From Begonia masoniana (lineage: Eukaryota; Streptophyta; Magnoliopsida; Cucurbitales; Begoniaceae): DNA of 64,000 nt. A program made the position numbers and the translations under genes. Location: positions 14,879,549-14,943,548 of the forward strand of contig CM039508.1 in NCBI GenBank assembly GCA_022432975.1, read 5' to 3'. This document shows, in pieces, positions 51,701-63,503 of this stretch; within the stretch, counting starts at the first letter, position 1, and every line of letters starts with the position of its first letter. The notes beneath the pieces were generated by a model, which was given only the letters and a program-made list of their open reading frames with translations, was not told where the DNA came from and did not search any database.

Positions 51701-52902
51701 ATTTATGAGGATGCGAGATAGACTCGATGCGCCAAATATACGTGTAGATATGAGATTTTAATTTATATTTTTTTTTTGTGATTATCCCAATAATATCATA
51801 CACTTAATTGCTTAGTTCATAAGTTATTATTTATATTAGCACTTGACTTCTATCATCAAACAGAAGAAGATTTTAGTCGAAGAAAAATAGAAGATCCAGT
51901 AAAACTGAAAACTACAACAGCGACCGCCTTCAACAGATCTGAAGATCCGAACATTTCTTGCTTTTTTTTTTTTTTATAATCTTACCATGGAATAAATACT
52001 TAAGAGAAAATCATCATAAAGTATTAATACAAGTCTAAGAGAAAATTCATTCCTTTTGTTTTATATACATTATATTTGAAATTAATTAAAAAAAACATAT
52101 TAGTAAAGAAAATAATAAGAATAAAATGATTGAAGGAGGGTGTTCTTTCATTGGGTCACGTTGTCCCCTTTTCCCCCTCCTTGTTTCCCCACAATCATGC
52201 ACATAATTATAACCATTCCACTACCCTTTCTCTCTCCTCACTTTCTCTCTCTCTCTCCTCGTTATTCTATCCTAATAAAGTTAATGCTTAGAGAGAGAAC
52301 ACCGTCCTGTTATCCCATTCAAAACATTACACTTGGTTTCTTTCTTTCTCTCTCCTCCATTTTCTTTCCTTAGAGAAAGAACCTCGATACTTGTGCAAAC
52401 CTTGTCTCCCTCGCTCTCTACGTAGTATGTATTCAGTATTCTATCTCAATTCCCAGTCCATATTTTGAGTTCAAATGGAGTATTTTTTTTCAAACTAATT
52501 TAATAATTTTGTTTCAATTAGTTATAAAATTAATTTTGATTATTAGAACTAAGTGTTGGAAAAAATAGAAATGGAAAGAATATTAAAATTTATTATTCAA
52601 TTTTAAGTTAATAGTTTGGCTGGTTGGTTATGGCTAAATATAATCTATAATTATTTATTTTTAATATTTATAATTAAATTGATTCAAAGTTCTATTAAAA
52701 TAAAAAATATTATATTACTAAAGAACTTCTAAAATAAAAGAGTCAAGGTGCATGCAAAACCAGGAGCTGCCAAATCTCGATTCTCGTGCAACCTCACTTC
52801 TCCCTCTAAAACCAGTCTTTTCTCATTCTCTCTCTACATCTTCAATCTCTGTTTCACATCTATATCTATTACACCCATTTACGCTTCTCCTCCACGGAGT
52901 AA
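48796..52902. other. AT-rich gene-free region upstream of the AP2 gene
   Basis: No gene or transposon boundary was recognised. Visible are a direct 27-bp repeat with AATTAACATAACCTAAACTTA (about 50399-50455), two CACGTGT G-box-like sites (about 50142 and 50183), many poly-A/T runs, and a pyrimidine-rich stretch 52140-52420. Short frames at 49732, 50026 and 52140 have no family signature. The distal part probably holds regulatory DNA of the AP2 gene, including one TGTCTC auxin-response core at 52403-52408. Confidence 0.6.
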
Positions 52903-52928
52903 CTCTCTCTCTCTCTCTCTCTCTCTCT
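52903..52928 (+). repeat. (CT)n microsatellite in the AP2 gene leader
   Basis: Thirteen CT repeats lie about 100 bp upstream of the start codon, in a pyrimidine-rich leader. Such GA/CT repeats in plant leaders can bind BBR/BPC proteins; that is inference here. Similar runs lie in introns at about 53990-54010 and 55127-55148. Confidence 0.9.
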
Positions 52929-53025
52929 AAAACCAGCAGATAGGAACAATTGCTAACACTGGGATTCGAACTTTGTGGTTTGCTATTTCCAAAGAACCTC
53001 CTTTCACGCCCACCCAGAAAGAACA

Positions 53026-55918
53026 ATGGATTCTTCATCTCAAAACTGGCTTGGATTCTCTCTCTGCAACCCCTCTCATTTCTCTCTCTTCCACGCCTTC
53101 GACTCTACTTCTCCTCCTCAGGGTTAGCTCGACTTTTTTTCATTTTAATGGCGAAAGAGGTTTTTGTTTTTTTTAATATATATTAATGTTCCATTACAGG
53201 TGGTTTCGGAGTGGAGAAAGGAGAAAAACAAAACGCACAATCAGCAGGTACCGACCTTTCCATTTTTACCGGCCGCCCGAAGCTCGAGAACTTTCTAGGT
53301 GGCTCTACTGTGACAGGATCTCCGGCTCCAACGCCAGCTCATTTCTCTGCTGAACATGAAATCTATGAGTCCGAGCTCAAAACCATAGCCGCGAGCTTCC
53401 TTCGCGGATATGCCTCCGGACAAGTCGACGTCAGAAATCAGTCACCTGTACCGGAATCTGCGCCGGTTGTTCAGTCCGAGCAAACTGTGAAGAAGGCGCT
53501 CGATACATTTGGCCAGCGTACGTCGATCTACCGTGGCGTTACCAGGTGACACAAATGAGAAATATTATTATTTTGATTTGAAAATTCTTTTTTTAGAAAT
53601 AGATTTTCAAGGAAATTAAATATTCGTTTGAAATTGTTTTAATTGAAAATTTTCTTAATGATTATTAGACATAGATGGACTGGTAGATACGAAGCGCATT
53701 TGTGGGATAACAGTTGCAGACGAGAAGGTCAGAGTAGAAAAGGAAGGCAAGGTAATTCTTTTGTAAAATATTTTGTGTTTTAAAAAATGAAAGTAGAAAG
53801 CCTCATATGTATTACTTAAAATATTGTTACTAATTACATAAACTTATCACCGATTGAGTGACAGATGACCCATAAAATTAGGTCTTATTTTTTTTCATTC
53901 TTTCAGTAAATTAAGCATATTATAGACTAACAGTATATACGTTTTCAACGAAAAATTGACAAGATTGGATTGACTGTTATCTCCTGTCACTCTCCTCTCT
54001 CTCTCTCTCTGAAAGTACTGGACGAGACTGTAAGTCTGTGTGAGCGGCATAAATGGGAGTAAAAGAATGAAAAGTGGTGCGAATTCCAATGAGAAAATGA
54101 ATAAAATAAAGAGTCTGCAGGTTCCTAATCAATTTGTTCAGAGTTAGGTCTCTGTTAGAATTCATTAGATTCTGATGAGCTTATAATGTTGTAGTTCTGT
54201 TTTTTACCCTTTTAAATCATAAATTTTTTTTTTGAAGATTTTAATGGGTTTCTTCTGTTTTCTTTCTGTGACATGTCCATTGTTGATTGCCGCCATTGAT
54301 GGACTGTCATCGTTTCCATTTTCTCAGTTTATTTGGGTGAGTTGTTTTGGACTTTAGGTGCTTTCTTTTACTATCATACTGAATCCGAAGTTGGGTGTGT
54401 GTAGATCATGATGCTTTGATTTTATTGACGTTAACTTTTGTTCGTGTAGGTGGATATGATAAGGAAGATAAAGCAGCAAGAGCATATGATCTTGCTGCCC
54501 TTAAGTACTGGGGTCCGACCACCACTACAAACTTTTCTGTAAGTTTTTAGTCAGTTCTCCGTGGTATAATGCTAAAAAAATCTTTAAATTTCTCTCTATT
54601 TTATTTTTAATGAAAGGAAAAATCTAACTTCTGCCATTGGTTTTCAAAATTATCCCTCTGTAAAGGTCTGCAACTATGAGAAGGAGCTGGAGGAGATGAA
54701 GAACATGACCAGACAAGAATTTGTTGCTTCGCTTAGAAGGTGTGATATCTTTAGCTTAAATTTTAACCTGCTATAAACAGGCATGGTGGTAGCGTTTCTA
54801 TGAATTTAATTGTCTGGTTTTTATGTTTTAGGAAAAGTAGTGGGTTTTCTCGAGGAGCCTCCATTTATAGAGGAGTGACTAGGTATTTATTGTTTCTTCT
54901 TTCTTTCATTTTAATTTCAGAATATAAGGGTCTGTAAGTTGCAGTTTAGATGATTTGTTTTGCTCTTTGGATGTTTTTCTAGGCATCATCAACATGGTAG
55001 GTGGCAAGCGAGGATTGGAAGGGTTGCAGGCAACAAAGATCTCTATCTGGGAACATTCGGTGAGTTTCCTTTCTTTTGTTTTTTCTCTTAGAGAGAGAGA
55101 TTTTGTCTATTTACCCAATGTACTAGAGAGAGAGAGAGAGAGAGAGAGCTCCGTAGTCAATGTTTCTTGTTGTTTTCGTTCTGTTAGTTATATTTGTACC
55201 ATAATCAGACAATTAATGTGGGTTGACAATAGAGAGGGAGAGAGAGGGATTACCCTTATATGTTTTAACATTCACTTAATTTAAATTCAAGGCTCGTCTC
55301 CTTTTTCACTCAGGTACTCAAGAAGAAGCTGCAGAAGCATATGACATTGCCGCCATAAAATTCAGAGGCCTCAATGCAGTGACCAACTTCGACATGAGCC
55401 GCTACGACATCAAAAGCATCGCCAGTACCAACCTTCCGATCGGAGGAGTTGCCGGGAAATCTAAAATCTCCTCCGATTCCATCTCCGATAGCAAAAGTCT
55501 CGACGGAAACCGGTTGGACGACAGAGATCATGCGGCTTCCTCTTCTTCAACCTTCCCGGCCCAACCTAATACCTCTGCATTAGCCTTCTCCATGCCTATC
55601 AAGCAAGACCTATCAGATAATAATTACTGGCCAATGCTCAGCTACCAAAACAGTTCCTTCCTCAACTCTAGAAACCCTAACCCACCTTTTTCCACGGAGT
55701 TTTCCTCAGGTTCTTCAGTTGATGAAGGTTACAACATTCATCTGCAAAATGGGGGTCATTCTGATCAGATTTCAAGTCAGTTTTCAACACCCATTTGCTT
55801 AAATGCTGAGATGAATGCTTATGAGGGTTCAAATCATCCAGGCTATGGAAACCTGGTAGGGCAAACGATGTATTCTAAACCTAATTTTTTTCAGACGGCC
55901 ATTTTTGGTGTAGAATGA
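53026..55918 (+). CDS. AIL: AINTEGUMENTA-like/PLETHORA-type transcription factor with two AP2 domains
   Basis: A nuclear DNA-binding regulator of meristem and organ growth by family. Exons: 53026-53122, 53200-53545, 53669-53751, 54328-54336, 54450-54538, 54666-54739, 54832-54882, 54983-55059, 55314-55918, joining in frame to 476 aa. Exon 4 is a 9-nt microexon encoding the VYL part of the first AP2 domain, conserved in this family. The N-terminus [13 protein letters not shown] and the PKLENFLGG motif mark the ANT/AIL clade. AP2 repeat 1 (about 141-208) has [20 protein letters not shown] and [20 protein letters not shown]; the linker has the [16 protein letters not shown] motif; repeat 2 (about 243-305) has [20 protein letters not shown], then a Ser-rich tail ending FGVE. 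The tail start [21 protein letters not shown]... is closest to AIL5-like proteins, but the paralogue is not certain. Confidence 0.93.
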
Positions 55919-56430
55919 GCTCATCAGAGCGGTGAGAATCTGAGCAAGAGGTAGACAAATATTTATGCTTTCTTTAAAATCTTAGGAAGGGGTAGGGTCC
56001 ACTGACAGAATATCATAATTCAAAAGATGCAGCGATCTGACACTGTACTAACTCGTAGTTTTCTTTTGCTCAAGTGCAGGCTATGTCTATTTTCTCTCTT
56101 TTTTTTCTTTTGCTTTTTCTTTTTGTTTGTTCTTTGCTTTTTTGCCCTTTTTTTTTTTTTAATTTTCCTTTGGCTCTGTCATGATTTCAATCGTTATAAT
56201 GGAAAAGACCCACGAGTCAAGTACGTTAATCTTTGTTCAGTAGCAATATAATATAATAATATAACTTTTACTGATGATGTTCAAATAATTATTACTATAA
56301 TTAATGATAAGGTGATCTGAGTTTTATTTATTTTTTAAGGGTTTTTTTAAAAAAAAAAAACCCTAAAGTAAGGGTTGGCATTTAAAAAAAACTTTAAAAA
56401 ATACTATTCATCGTCGTATACCTTCAACTA
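55919..56430. other. 3' region of the AP2 gene
   Basis: Probable 3' UTR followed by AT- and T-rich spacer, with a T/pyrimidine-rich stretch 56080-56170. No gene seen. Confidence 0.55.
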
Positions 56431-56439
56431 TTCGAAACG

Positions 56440-57030
56440 TGCAATTTAAACCTGGTAGGGGGGGTGAGGAGTACGTACTCGACTCGTTTTGTAATTTTTG
56501 CAAACTATTGGAGGTCGAGTACGGTCGGTCGACCGGTCGTACTCGGAAACCGAGTACGGCTCCTCCTATTGGCAAAACTCGTGAAAAAACTCACGGGTTT
56601 TGTCCTTTAGTGCCGAGTATGGCTGGTCCAAATGGACTGACCGTACTCGGAGGTCAAAAACTCGTGACTTTTGTCACGGGTTTTGTCATTTTGTGGCCAG
56701 TACGTCCGATCCAAATGGACCAGCCGTACTCCCACCGTTAAAACCTGAGTAAAATCACGGGTTTTGTTTGTTTGTGAGGCGAGTACGGCTGGTCCATTTG
56801 GACTGGCCGTACTCGCACAGTAAAAACCCGTGAGTAAAATCACGGGTTTTGTTTGTTTGTGAGGCGAGTACGGCTGGTCCATTTGGACCGGCCGTACTCG
56901 CACCGTAAAAACCCGTGAGTAAAATCACGGGTTTTGTTTTTTTGTGGGGTGAGTACGGCTGGGCCATTTGGACTGGCCGTACTCGCACCGTAAAAACCCG
57001 TGATTAAAATCACGGGTTTTGTTTTTTTGT
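56440..57030. repeat. Diverged palindromic satellite, 85-bp units
   Basis: About four recognisable units from about 56748 (unit starts near 56748, 56832, 56917, 57002) plus more diverged ones at 56510-56740. Each contains a near-palindrome from GAGTACGG to CCGTACTC and a second palindrome AAAACCCGTG...CACGGGTTTT. Overlapping 75-98-codon minus frames are repeat by-products. Confidence 0.9.
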
Positions 57031-57180
57031 TGGGTAAATCCCCACCCAGCGTTCGAAAAAAACACAACCCCTCCCCCCATCCCTCTCAATTCTCTCGAAG
57101 CTCTCTCTCTCTCAAATCTCCGCTCTCACTCATTTCCAATTTCAATTTCTTATTTCGACCATATTCTTTCGTATTTATCT
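57031..57180 (+). promoter_or_regulatory. Pyrimidine-rich leader-like segment before the MULE
   Basis: A CT-rich stretch (57065-57130) resembles plant 5' leader sequence and lies between satellite arrays upstream of the transposase pseudogene. It may be the original leader or promoter of that MULE; no TATA box or start is assigned. Confidence 0.3.
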
Positions 57181-57291
57181 ACAGGTATAAAAGTTTTTTT
57201 AAATTATTTAATTTGTATTTCGATTTATATATTTAAATATTTCTAATAATATTTTCTCGATTACCGACGACTATTTACAATACTATTTTCC
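57180..57291. repeat. 112-bp duplicated segment, copy 1
   Basis: Starts ACAGGTATAAAAGTTTTTTT and is repeated almost perfectly at 57790-57902. The two copies bracket the six-unit 85-bp array, so array plus segment arose by a local duplication or insertion event. Confidence 0.9.
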
Positions 57292-57789
57292 CGTGAGTAA
57301 AATCACGGGTTTTGTTTGTTTGTGAGGCGAGTACGGCTGGTCCATTTGGACTGGCCGTACTCGCACCGTAAAAACCCGTGAGTAAAATCACGGGTTTTGT
57401 TTGTTTGTGAGGCGAGTACGGCTGGTCCATTTGGACTGGCCGTACTCGCACCGTAAAAACCCGTGAGTAAAATCACGGGTTTTGTTTGTTTGTGAGGCGA
57501 GTACGGCTGGTCCATTTGGACTGGCCGTACTCGCACCGTAAAAACCCGTGAGTAAAATCACGGGTTTTGTTTGTTTGTGAGGCGAGTACGGCTGGTCCAT
57601 TTGGACTGGCCGTACTCGCACCGTAAAAACCCGTGAGTAAAATCACGGGTTTTGTTTGTTTGTGAGGCGAGTACGGCTGGTCCATTTGGACTGGCCGTAC
57701 TCGCACCGTAAAAACCCGTGAGTAAAATCACGGGTTTTGTTTGTTTGTGAGGCGAGTACGGCTGGTCCATTTGGACTGGCCGTACTCGC
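57292..57789. repeat. 85-bp tandem satellite, six near-identical units
   Basis: Units start at about 57294, 57379, 57464, 57549, 57634 and 57719 and look identical by eye. Each can fold into two hairpins. Related palindromes occur at 56517-56548 and at 63196-63229, on both sides of the transposase. Confidence 0.95.
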
Positions 57790-57902
57790 CTACAGGTATA
57801 AAAGTTTTTTTAAATTATTTAATTTGTATTTCGATTTATATATTTAAATATTTCTAATAATATTTTCTCGATTACCGACGACTATTTACAATACTATTTT
57901 CT
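57790..57902. repeat. 112-bp duplicated segment, copy 2
   Basis: Second copy of 57180-57291, directly after the six-unit array; it leads on into the transposase leader. Confidence 0.9.
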
Positions 57903-58411
57903 TCGTTTTTGTCATTTACCATATATTTATATATTATACTGTAAATAATTGGATTGAATTTATTTTTTTTAATGAAGATTTTATTAGCGACGAAGATGGA
58001 TTCCGACTCAAGTAGATCGATTGATTTAGATGAGCGATCAAGTGGTGATGCCGAAATGGATTGAGATTTGGACAACATGCCTACATATGGTGATGTATGA
58101 GCATTCGATAACCCACTGGCAAATGAAGAAATGTATGTCTATTCGACCTCCAAAACGCTAGACGATGAGCTTTGAACACCGGTCGGCTCAGCTGACGACG
58201 AGGTGGAAAGCATACCGGTAAGAGAACAAATCTCACTGGGATTTCATAAGGGTAAACAATATGGTTCTTGGCAGGAACTGAAACACGAGATAGACCAATA
58301 TTCCATAGAAAATGGTTATGGTATTACATACATTAAATGTGAAAGAAGTCGACTGATTGCTAAATGTGGAGATGGATGTGGGTGGCGACTGCATGCTTCG
58401 CTGATGCAAAA

Positions 58412-60950
58412 TGTAATACCCGGCTTGTACGGAGATTTAATATATTATATTAATATTTTAATAAAACGTGGCATTTTTCATAAATATGTCAAATCAAATC
58501 AATTTCGCAAACGAAAAGCGTCATTACGATCCTAACGAATAATATGAATTTTAAGGAATTTACGAGAGTTTTCGGAATGATAACGCTATATTCCGTGTAA
58601 TTACGTTTCTCGAAACTTAAAAGTCGTTTAAGTAAAAATAGTAAATGAAGTCCAAATTGCGAACGGACAGTTTTAATAAAGCTCTGGTGACAAGTAAGGG
58701 TTAATGGCAAAATATGGAATTTTCGAGAATCCGAATCGTTGGACGATTAACGAACCGAGTGACGAAACTAATATAAAAACTTAAGAAAGGGAAAAATCGT
58801 CATTTGAGCGTTTGATTTTAATTATTCATAAAAGGCAAAATGCCTTGGTGATTTTCGTTAGAAAATCACTTTCCAGAGAAGAAGACTTCTCTTTCTCCCT
58901 CACGATCTCTCTCGGCCGCCGACGTGCTCTTCCCCTCCGAGCTCCGTTCGAGCTTTGATCAACCCGTTTCCTTCACGGTTTCTCATCCTCTCGCAACCCT
59001 CGGTATGTAGCTTCGGTCTCTGAGCATTTATTTTGAGTTTTCGGTTCGATTTAGGGTTAGGGTTTCGACGAAAAAACGCGATTTAGGGCTCGTAATTAAT
59101 AGGTTAGCCATGATTAAGTATATATTGGACGTATTTGACGTTATCGGACGAAGATAAATCGAATTGTGAAAAAGTTTAAAAATCCGAGAATTTTAAGGTT
59201 TTCGGAAAAAGTTCGATTGCTCGATGAATTAGCTTAATAAATCGAATTAAAGCATTAGGAAATATTTTGAGTTAAGGTTTTGTTAATTTGGACGTTTAAT
59301 AGCTTAATTCGGTTTTAACGGCAAATATCGTGTTTTACCTCAGACACGCGACTCCAGTGGACGAAGCTTGAGATTCAGCGCGCTCAAGGTAAGTTCTCGT
59401 GATCTTCTCTGGCCAATTGGCCTACACCGTACTTCGATTTAGCGTCGAGGATCTTAAAGGATTGTTTGTTTTATTGCTTTGGTTGGGTAGATAGGTTTAT
59501 ATTTGTCTTAGGTTATGCTATTCGGTCTTGATGGTATGCATGTTGGTTGTTTACTTTATGTCTATTAACTGTTCATGCATCACGTATTTCAAAAGTCATG
59601 AAAATGAATTTCCGCACGTGTTTTAAGAAAATGAAATGAACCTCTGTAATTAATCTACGTAATCTGTATCTGTATCTGGTTACGCGAGGTGGGGCTCAGG
59701 CATGGCTGTAGGGTTTGTGAGCATGTACCCCCCTCCTCTAGGTGGAAAGTGGTAGTTCGACCGCGGAATGTATCCTTTCCATTTAGAGGGCTAATATCTC
59801 GGTAACAATCTGTCTGTGACGTAATGAAAAGAATGAAAATGTATCTGAATATGAATATGTAATCTGCACGTTTTATGAATGGCATACGCACGCATGCATC
59901 TGCATTTACGTAGCTTACTGAGATTTCAATATCTCATATGTGTCTGTATGGTGTAGGTGACGTTCTAGGTTACGTTGACCCAGGTGAGGATGATATTCCT
60001 CCTCCTGACGTAGGAGCAGCTGATGGATGATGGCCGTGGGAGTGCGCTGAGCAGTCGAGGCGCTTTTGACCCGTGGGGATCGTCTGTGTATGTATTCTGG
60101 AGGATATTTGGTTAATACGAATGTATAGAACATATTAGGTTGTTTGGATCTGGTTAGGGGTCAGATAACCTTTTGATGCTTTAAATGTTTTGGCAATTGT
60201 ATGTAAAACGTCTTTGTTTAAACTGTTTTGATAAACGTTATGAAATGTTTTGGTTTAAATGTTTAAGTTGAATGAAAATATTTTGAAATGTTGTTTGTAG
60301 GTTGTTACGGATAGCTCGGTTTTTAGAGCTATCCACGCAGTTGGACTTCGCAAAGTCCAAAGCGAGTCGATTGAGTTTAGGTTATGTTTTAATCGGTTGA
60401 GTGCATGTGTGAGTTTTGGTGATTACTGGTGAAAGGAAGAAGGTGATTTGCTCTCTGGAGACCGGATTCCAGAGAACAAATAAATGTGTTTGAAGCTGAA
60501 AATTTTGAAGTGTTAAAGTCTCGAAGGAAAAGGAGGATCGCTGCATAGTGTGCAGCGATCGATCTCTGCTTTTCAGCAGAGATCGATCGCTGCCCTTGAT
60601 GTAGGCAGCAGCGATCGATCTCTGTAAACTACAGAGATCGATCGCTTGCTGCCAATATGCAAGCAGCGATCAATCTCTGTAGTTTACAGAGATCGATCGC
60701 CCCCCCTCCTTTTGGCAGCTAGTTCCGATTCTACCCCTGCTTTAGTTGTCATTAAATACTTAAATGTTTTAAGTTTAATTAAATTGTTTTAGTTATGTTT
60801 TAAATGATTTACCCAAACGAACTTCGAATTCGATTCCGGTTTCGGTTTCGATTTCAATTCTGGTTAATATTAGATTTACAGTTTATAAAATGTAAAGTAA
60901 AATGAAAAATTTATACGGAGAAAATGGGGTATAGTATTAGGGGTGTTACA
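58412..60950 (+). mobile_element. Solo LTR H inserted in the MULE transposase
   Basis: TGTAATACCCGGC to AGGGGTGTTACA, 2539 bp, with a perfect CAAAA duplication at 58407-58411 and 60951-60955. No internal region is present. The TGTAA.ACCCGGCT-type start and a hairpin cluster near the 3' end at 60550-60705 resemble the LTR of element C in layout, in plus orientation here. A pyrimidine-rich patch at 58885-58990 mirrors leader-like regions of the other LTRs. Short frames inside are not genes. Confidence 0.92.
60550..60705. repeat. CGATCGAT hairpin cluster in solo LTR H
   Basis: Three consecutive hairpins: 60552-60593 (19-bp perfect arms, 4-base loop), 60609-60646 and 60666-60701. All have arms of the form GCGATC(G/A)ATCTCTG. 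Position and GCGAT core parallel the cluster in the LTR of C. Confidence 0.88.
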
Positions 60951-62688
60951 CAAAATGAGCGAACGTTTCAAATAAAGAGCTTGATCGACTCTCACTGTTG
61001 TTCGAGGCAAGTTGAAAATCGACGCGCTTCAGCAAAATAGCTGGCAAACCATTACCTGGACAGGTTCAAAATTCACCCTACCTAGGACATCTCATCTATT
61101 ATGGAGACAGTGAGGAAAGACTTCACCGTCGACATTTCACCCAGTCTTGCCACAAGAGCAAGAAGCATAGCTCGAATCCTCAATGAAAGGAAGTGCGACG
61201 AACAGTACGGGCAACTGTGGTCGTACGCAGCCGAAATATTCAGATCAAATCCGGGCAGCACAATGAAAATTGATGGAAACCCAGTGGGCCGTAATCAATT
61301 GGGATTTCAAAGATTCTATATGTACATGGCTGCTTGCAAGACTGGGTTGCTGGAGTGCGGAAGACCCGTTATTTGCTTGGATGGTTGCCATCTAAAGGGC
61401 TCGTGTCCCGGCCAATTACTCACGGCCATTAGTATCGATGGAAACGATGGAATCTACCCTGTTGCTGTTGCCAACGTCGAGTCTGAGTGTGCAGACTCAT
61501 GGACATGGTTTTTACATATATTAAAGCAAGATCTCAACACTCAGCATGGCTACGGTTGGACACTTATTTCAGATCGACAAAAGGTATGATGCATTTCTAT
61601 ATGTTATTTCAAAATTTTGTGGCGTTGGGGGTTTAATATTGTTTTATTAATGTCATTGTTCGTGCAAATATCAGGGGTTACAGATAGCTATTCGAGATCA
61701 GTTCCCATATGTTGAACACCGCTTTTGCCTCCGGCATATGTATGCGAATTTCAAAAACTGATTTCGGGGCAAAGCATACAGAGATGTGATGTGGAATGCG
61801 GACAGAGCACCCACTGAGGCCCATTTCGAGCATGAAATGTGAAAACTACACCAGCTATGTCCGGCAGCCCACGAATGGCTTCGAGCAGAAGAGCTGAAAT
61901 ATTAGGCTAGTTATGCCTTCTCTCCGAATTCCAAGTGCGATCTGGGCTTGAATAATTTGTCCGAGTCATTCAATGCACTTCTTTTGCCAGTCAGGGACAA
62001 ACCGATCCTGACCATGTTCGAGATGATTCGAACACGCTTGATGACTCGCATCGTCAAGAAATTTGAGAAGCTGGTTGATTCAGATGAGATCCTCTGTCCC
62101 AAGATCAAAGAAAAGCTTGACAAGCTAAAGAGTGCATCTAGAAATTGGCATGCAACGTTTTCGGGAGCTACACGATTTCAAGTCAGCAATGGATACGACC
62201 AATTCGAGGTGGACATGACTTTGGGTGTGTGCAATTGCACTCGGTGGGAGCGTACAGTAATCCCGTGTGTCCATTCCATTCCTTGCATGTACTGGATGAG
62301 AGTTGCGCCGGAAGACTACGTGCATGCATGCTATTACAGGGGATGATACCTGCAGATGTACTCACACTATATTCGTCACATCAGCGGCCCAATAATGTGG
62401 CCGCTCGTCCAAGGTATGAACGAAATTCTCCCGCCAAAAAGACGACGTCAACCTGGTAGGCCGAAGAAGACAAGAGTGCGAGATGCCGAAGAGCCGTCAA
62501 GCTCGAGAGTCAGTAAGAGGAACTCAACCGTGCGTTGTGGTATATGTCGGCAGCAGGGTCATAATACTCGCACTTGTCCCAATCGGGGATCAACTTCAGG
62601 CGCTGCTTCGCATGACACATTCATGGGCTTTAACACATTTGATGGGATGCAGGAATCTTCGACACGCGGCCGTGGCAGTAATGTGTAA

Positions 62689-63503
62689 AATTTTTAAAAG
62701 TTTTTTGATGGCGATATTACCATGTTTACCGATACTGCTCTTTTTTTACATTGTCCGATGGAGTATAGTTCCTACGGCAAATTCACTGCAATCTTGATTT
62801 AGTATAAATTTCTTTGTTCTTCATGTCATTTTTGTCTTTATTTTCGTACATATTTTGCCTACAAATATAGAGCTGCAAAATAGACTTGACATAATATAAA
62901 AAGAAAAAAAAAAAGATAGTGGAGTCACGTGACCGAATTATCTTGGCACTCTTAATTGAATGTAAAATCTTGTATCGACTTCCGTGCCTATTTTTCCTCT
63001 TCCTTTAATTTAATGTCTCGACTTCCGTGCCTCTTTTTCCTCTTTCTCATGTCTTACTCAGAACCTATCTATATCATGTTTGGGAATCTGACATGCTTTG
63101 AAAAATGCATCTTTATCGTTCTTACTATAACAAAAAATTCAGGGGCATAATACTCGCACTTGTCCTAACCGAGGAGGCCGTCCTCTCCAGAGAGTACGGT
63201 TGGTCCAGCTGGACCGGCCGTACTCTATGATTTTATTTAAAATTTTATTTTATTTAACTCTAAAAATAATTAACTAAAATTACAATAAATCATAACAGTG
63301 TTATTAAATCACCAAATTTTTAACGTATTGTTTATTCTTTGTTTCTTACGTTTGTCATTCAGTGAACTACATGTGATTCCTGATATTTTCAGAGAGTATT
63401 ATTGATTTCATATGACATCAAATTAAAGTCTTATAAAACATATATAATTTCATATTTAATTATAATTAAAGTACAACAAATTTACATACAACAAATAAGC
63501 AGA
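62689..63503. other. Spacer between converging MULE-region frames
   Basis: Contains a diverged repeat of the transposase knuckle-coding segment (62553-62590 against 63142-63180), a tandem duplication with TCGACTTCCGTGCCT (about 62975 and 63019), and one palindrome GAGTACGGTTGGTCCA...GGCCGTACTC (63196-63229) of the 85-bp satellite type. No gene. Confidence 0.65.

Larger units (their letters stand above)
57996..62688 (+). pseudogene. Mutator-like (MuDR) transposase pseudogene, split by solo LTR H
   Basis: Frame from ATG 57996: an acidic N-terminus, then an N-terminal Mu DNA-binding region (FHKGKQYGSWQELKHEI, CGDGCGWRLHASLMQ). It is interrupted after 58411 and resumes in frame at 60956. The MULE transposase core has RPVICLDGCHLKG and a second acidic site at LISDRQKG, spanning an intron 61584-61674. 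Then come a SWIM zinc finger (CNC...IPCVHSI, about 62230-62290), a basic PKRRRQPGRPKKTR stretch and a CCHC knuckle CGICRQQGHNTRTC near the end at 62688. In-frame stops lie at 58062, 58098, 58173, 61038, 61083, 61759, 61840, 61903 and 62344. All are TGA or TAG, several where relatives usually have Trp. The transposase is inactive. Confidence 0.92.

Noticed and set aside
52748..53186. Short plus-strand frames around the AP2 leader and first intron
   Set aside because: They run through the CT-rich leader, exon 1 in other frames and the first intron; the spliced AP2 frame explains the conserved sequence.
56607..57770. Overlapping 70-98-codon minus-strand frames
   Set aside because: They repeat every 85 bp in shifted frames and simply reflect the satellite.
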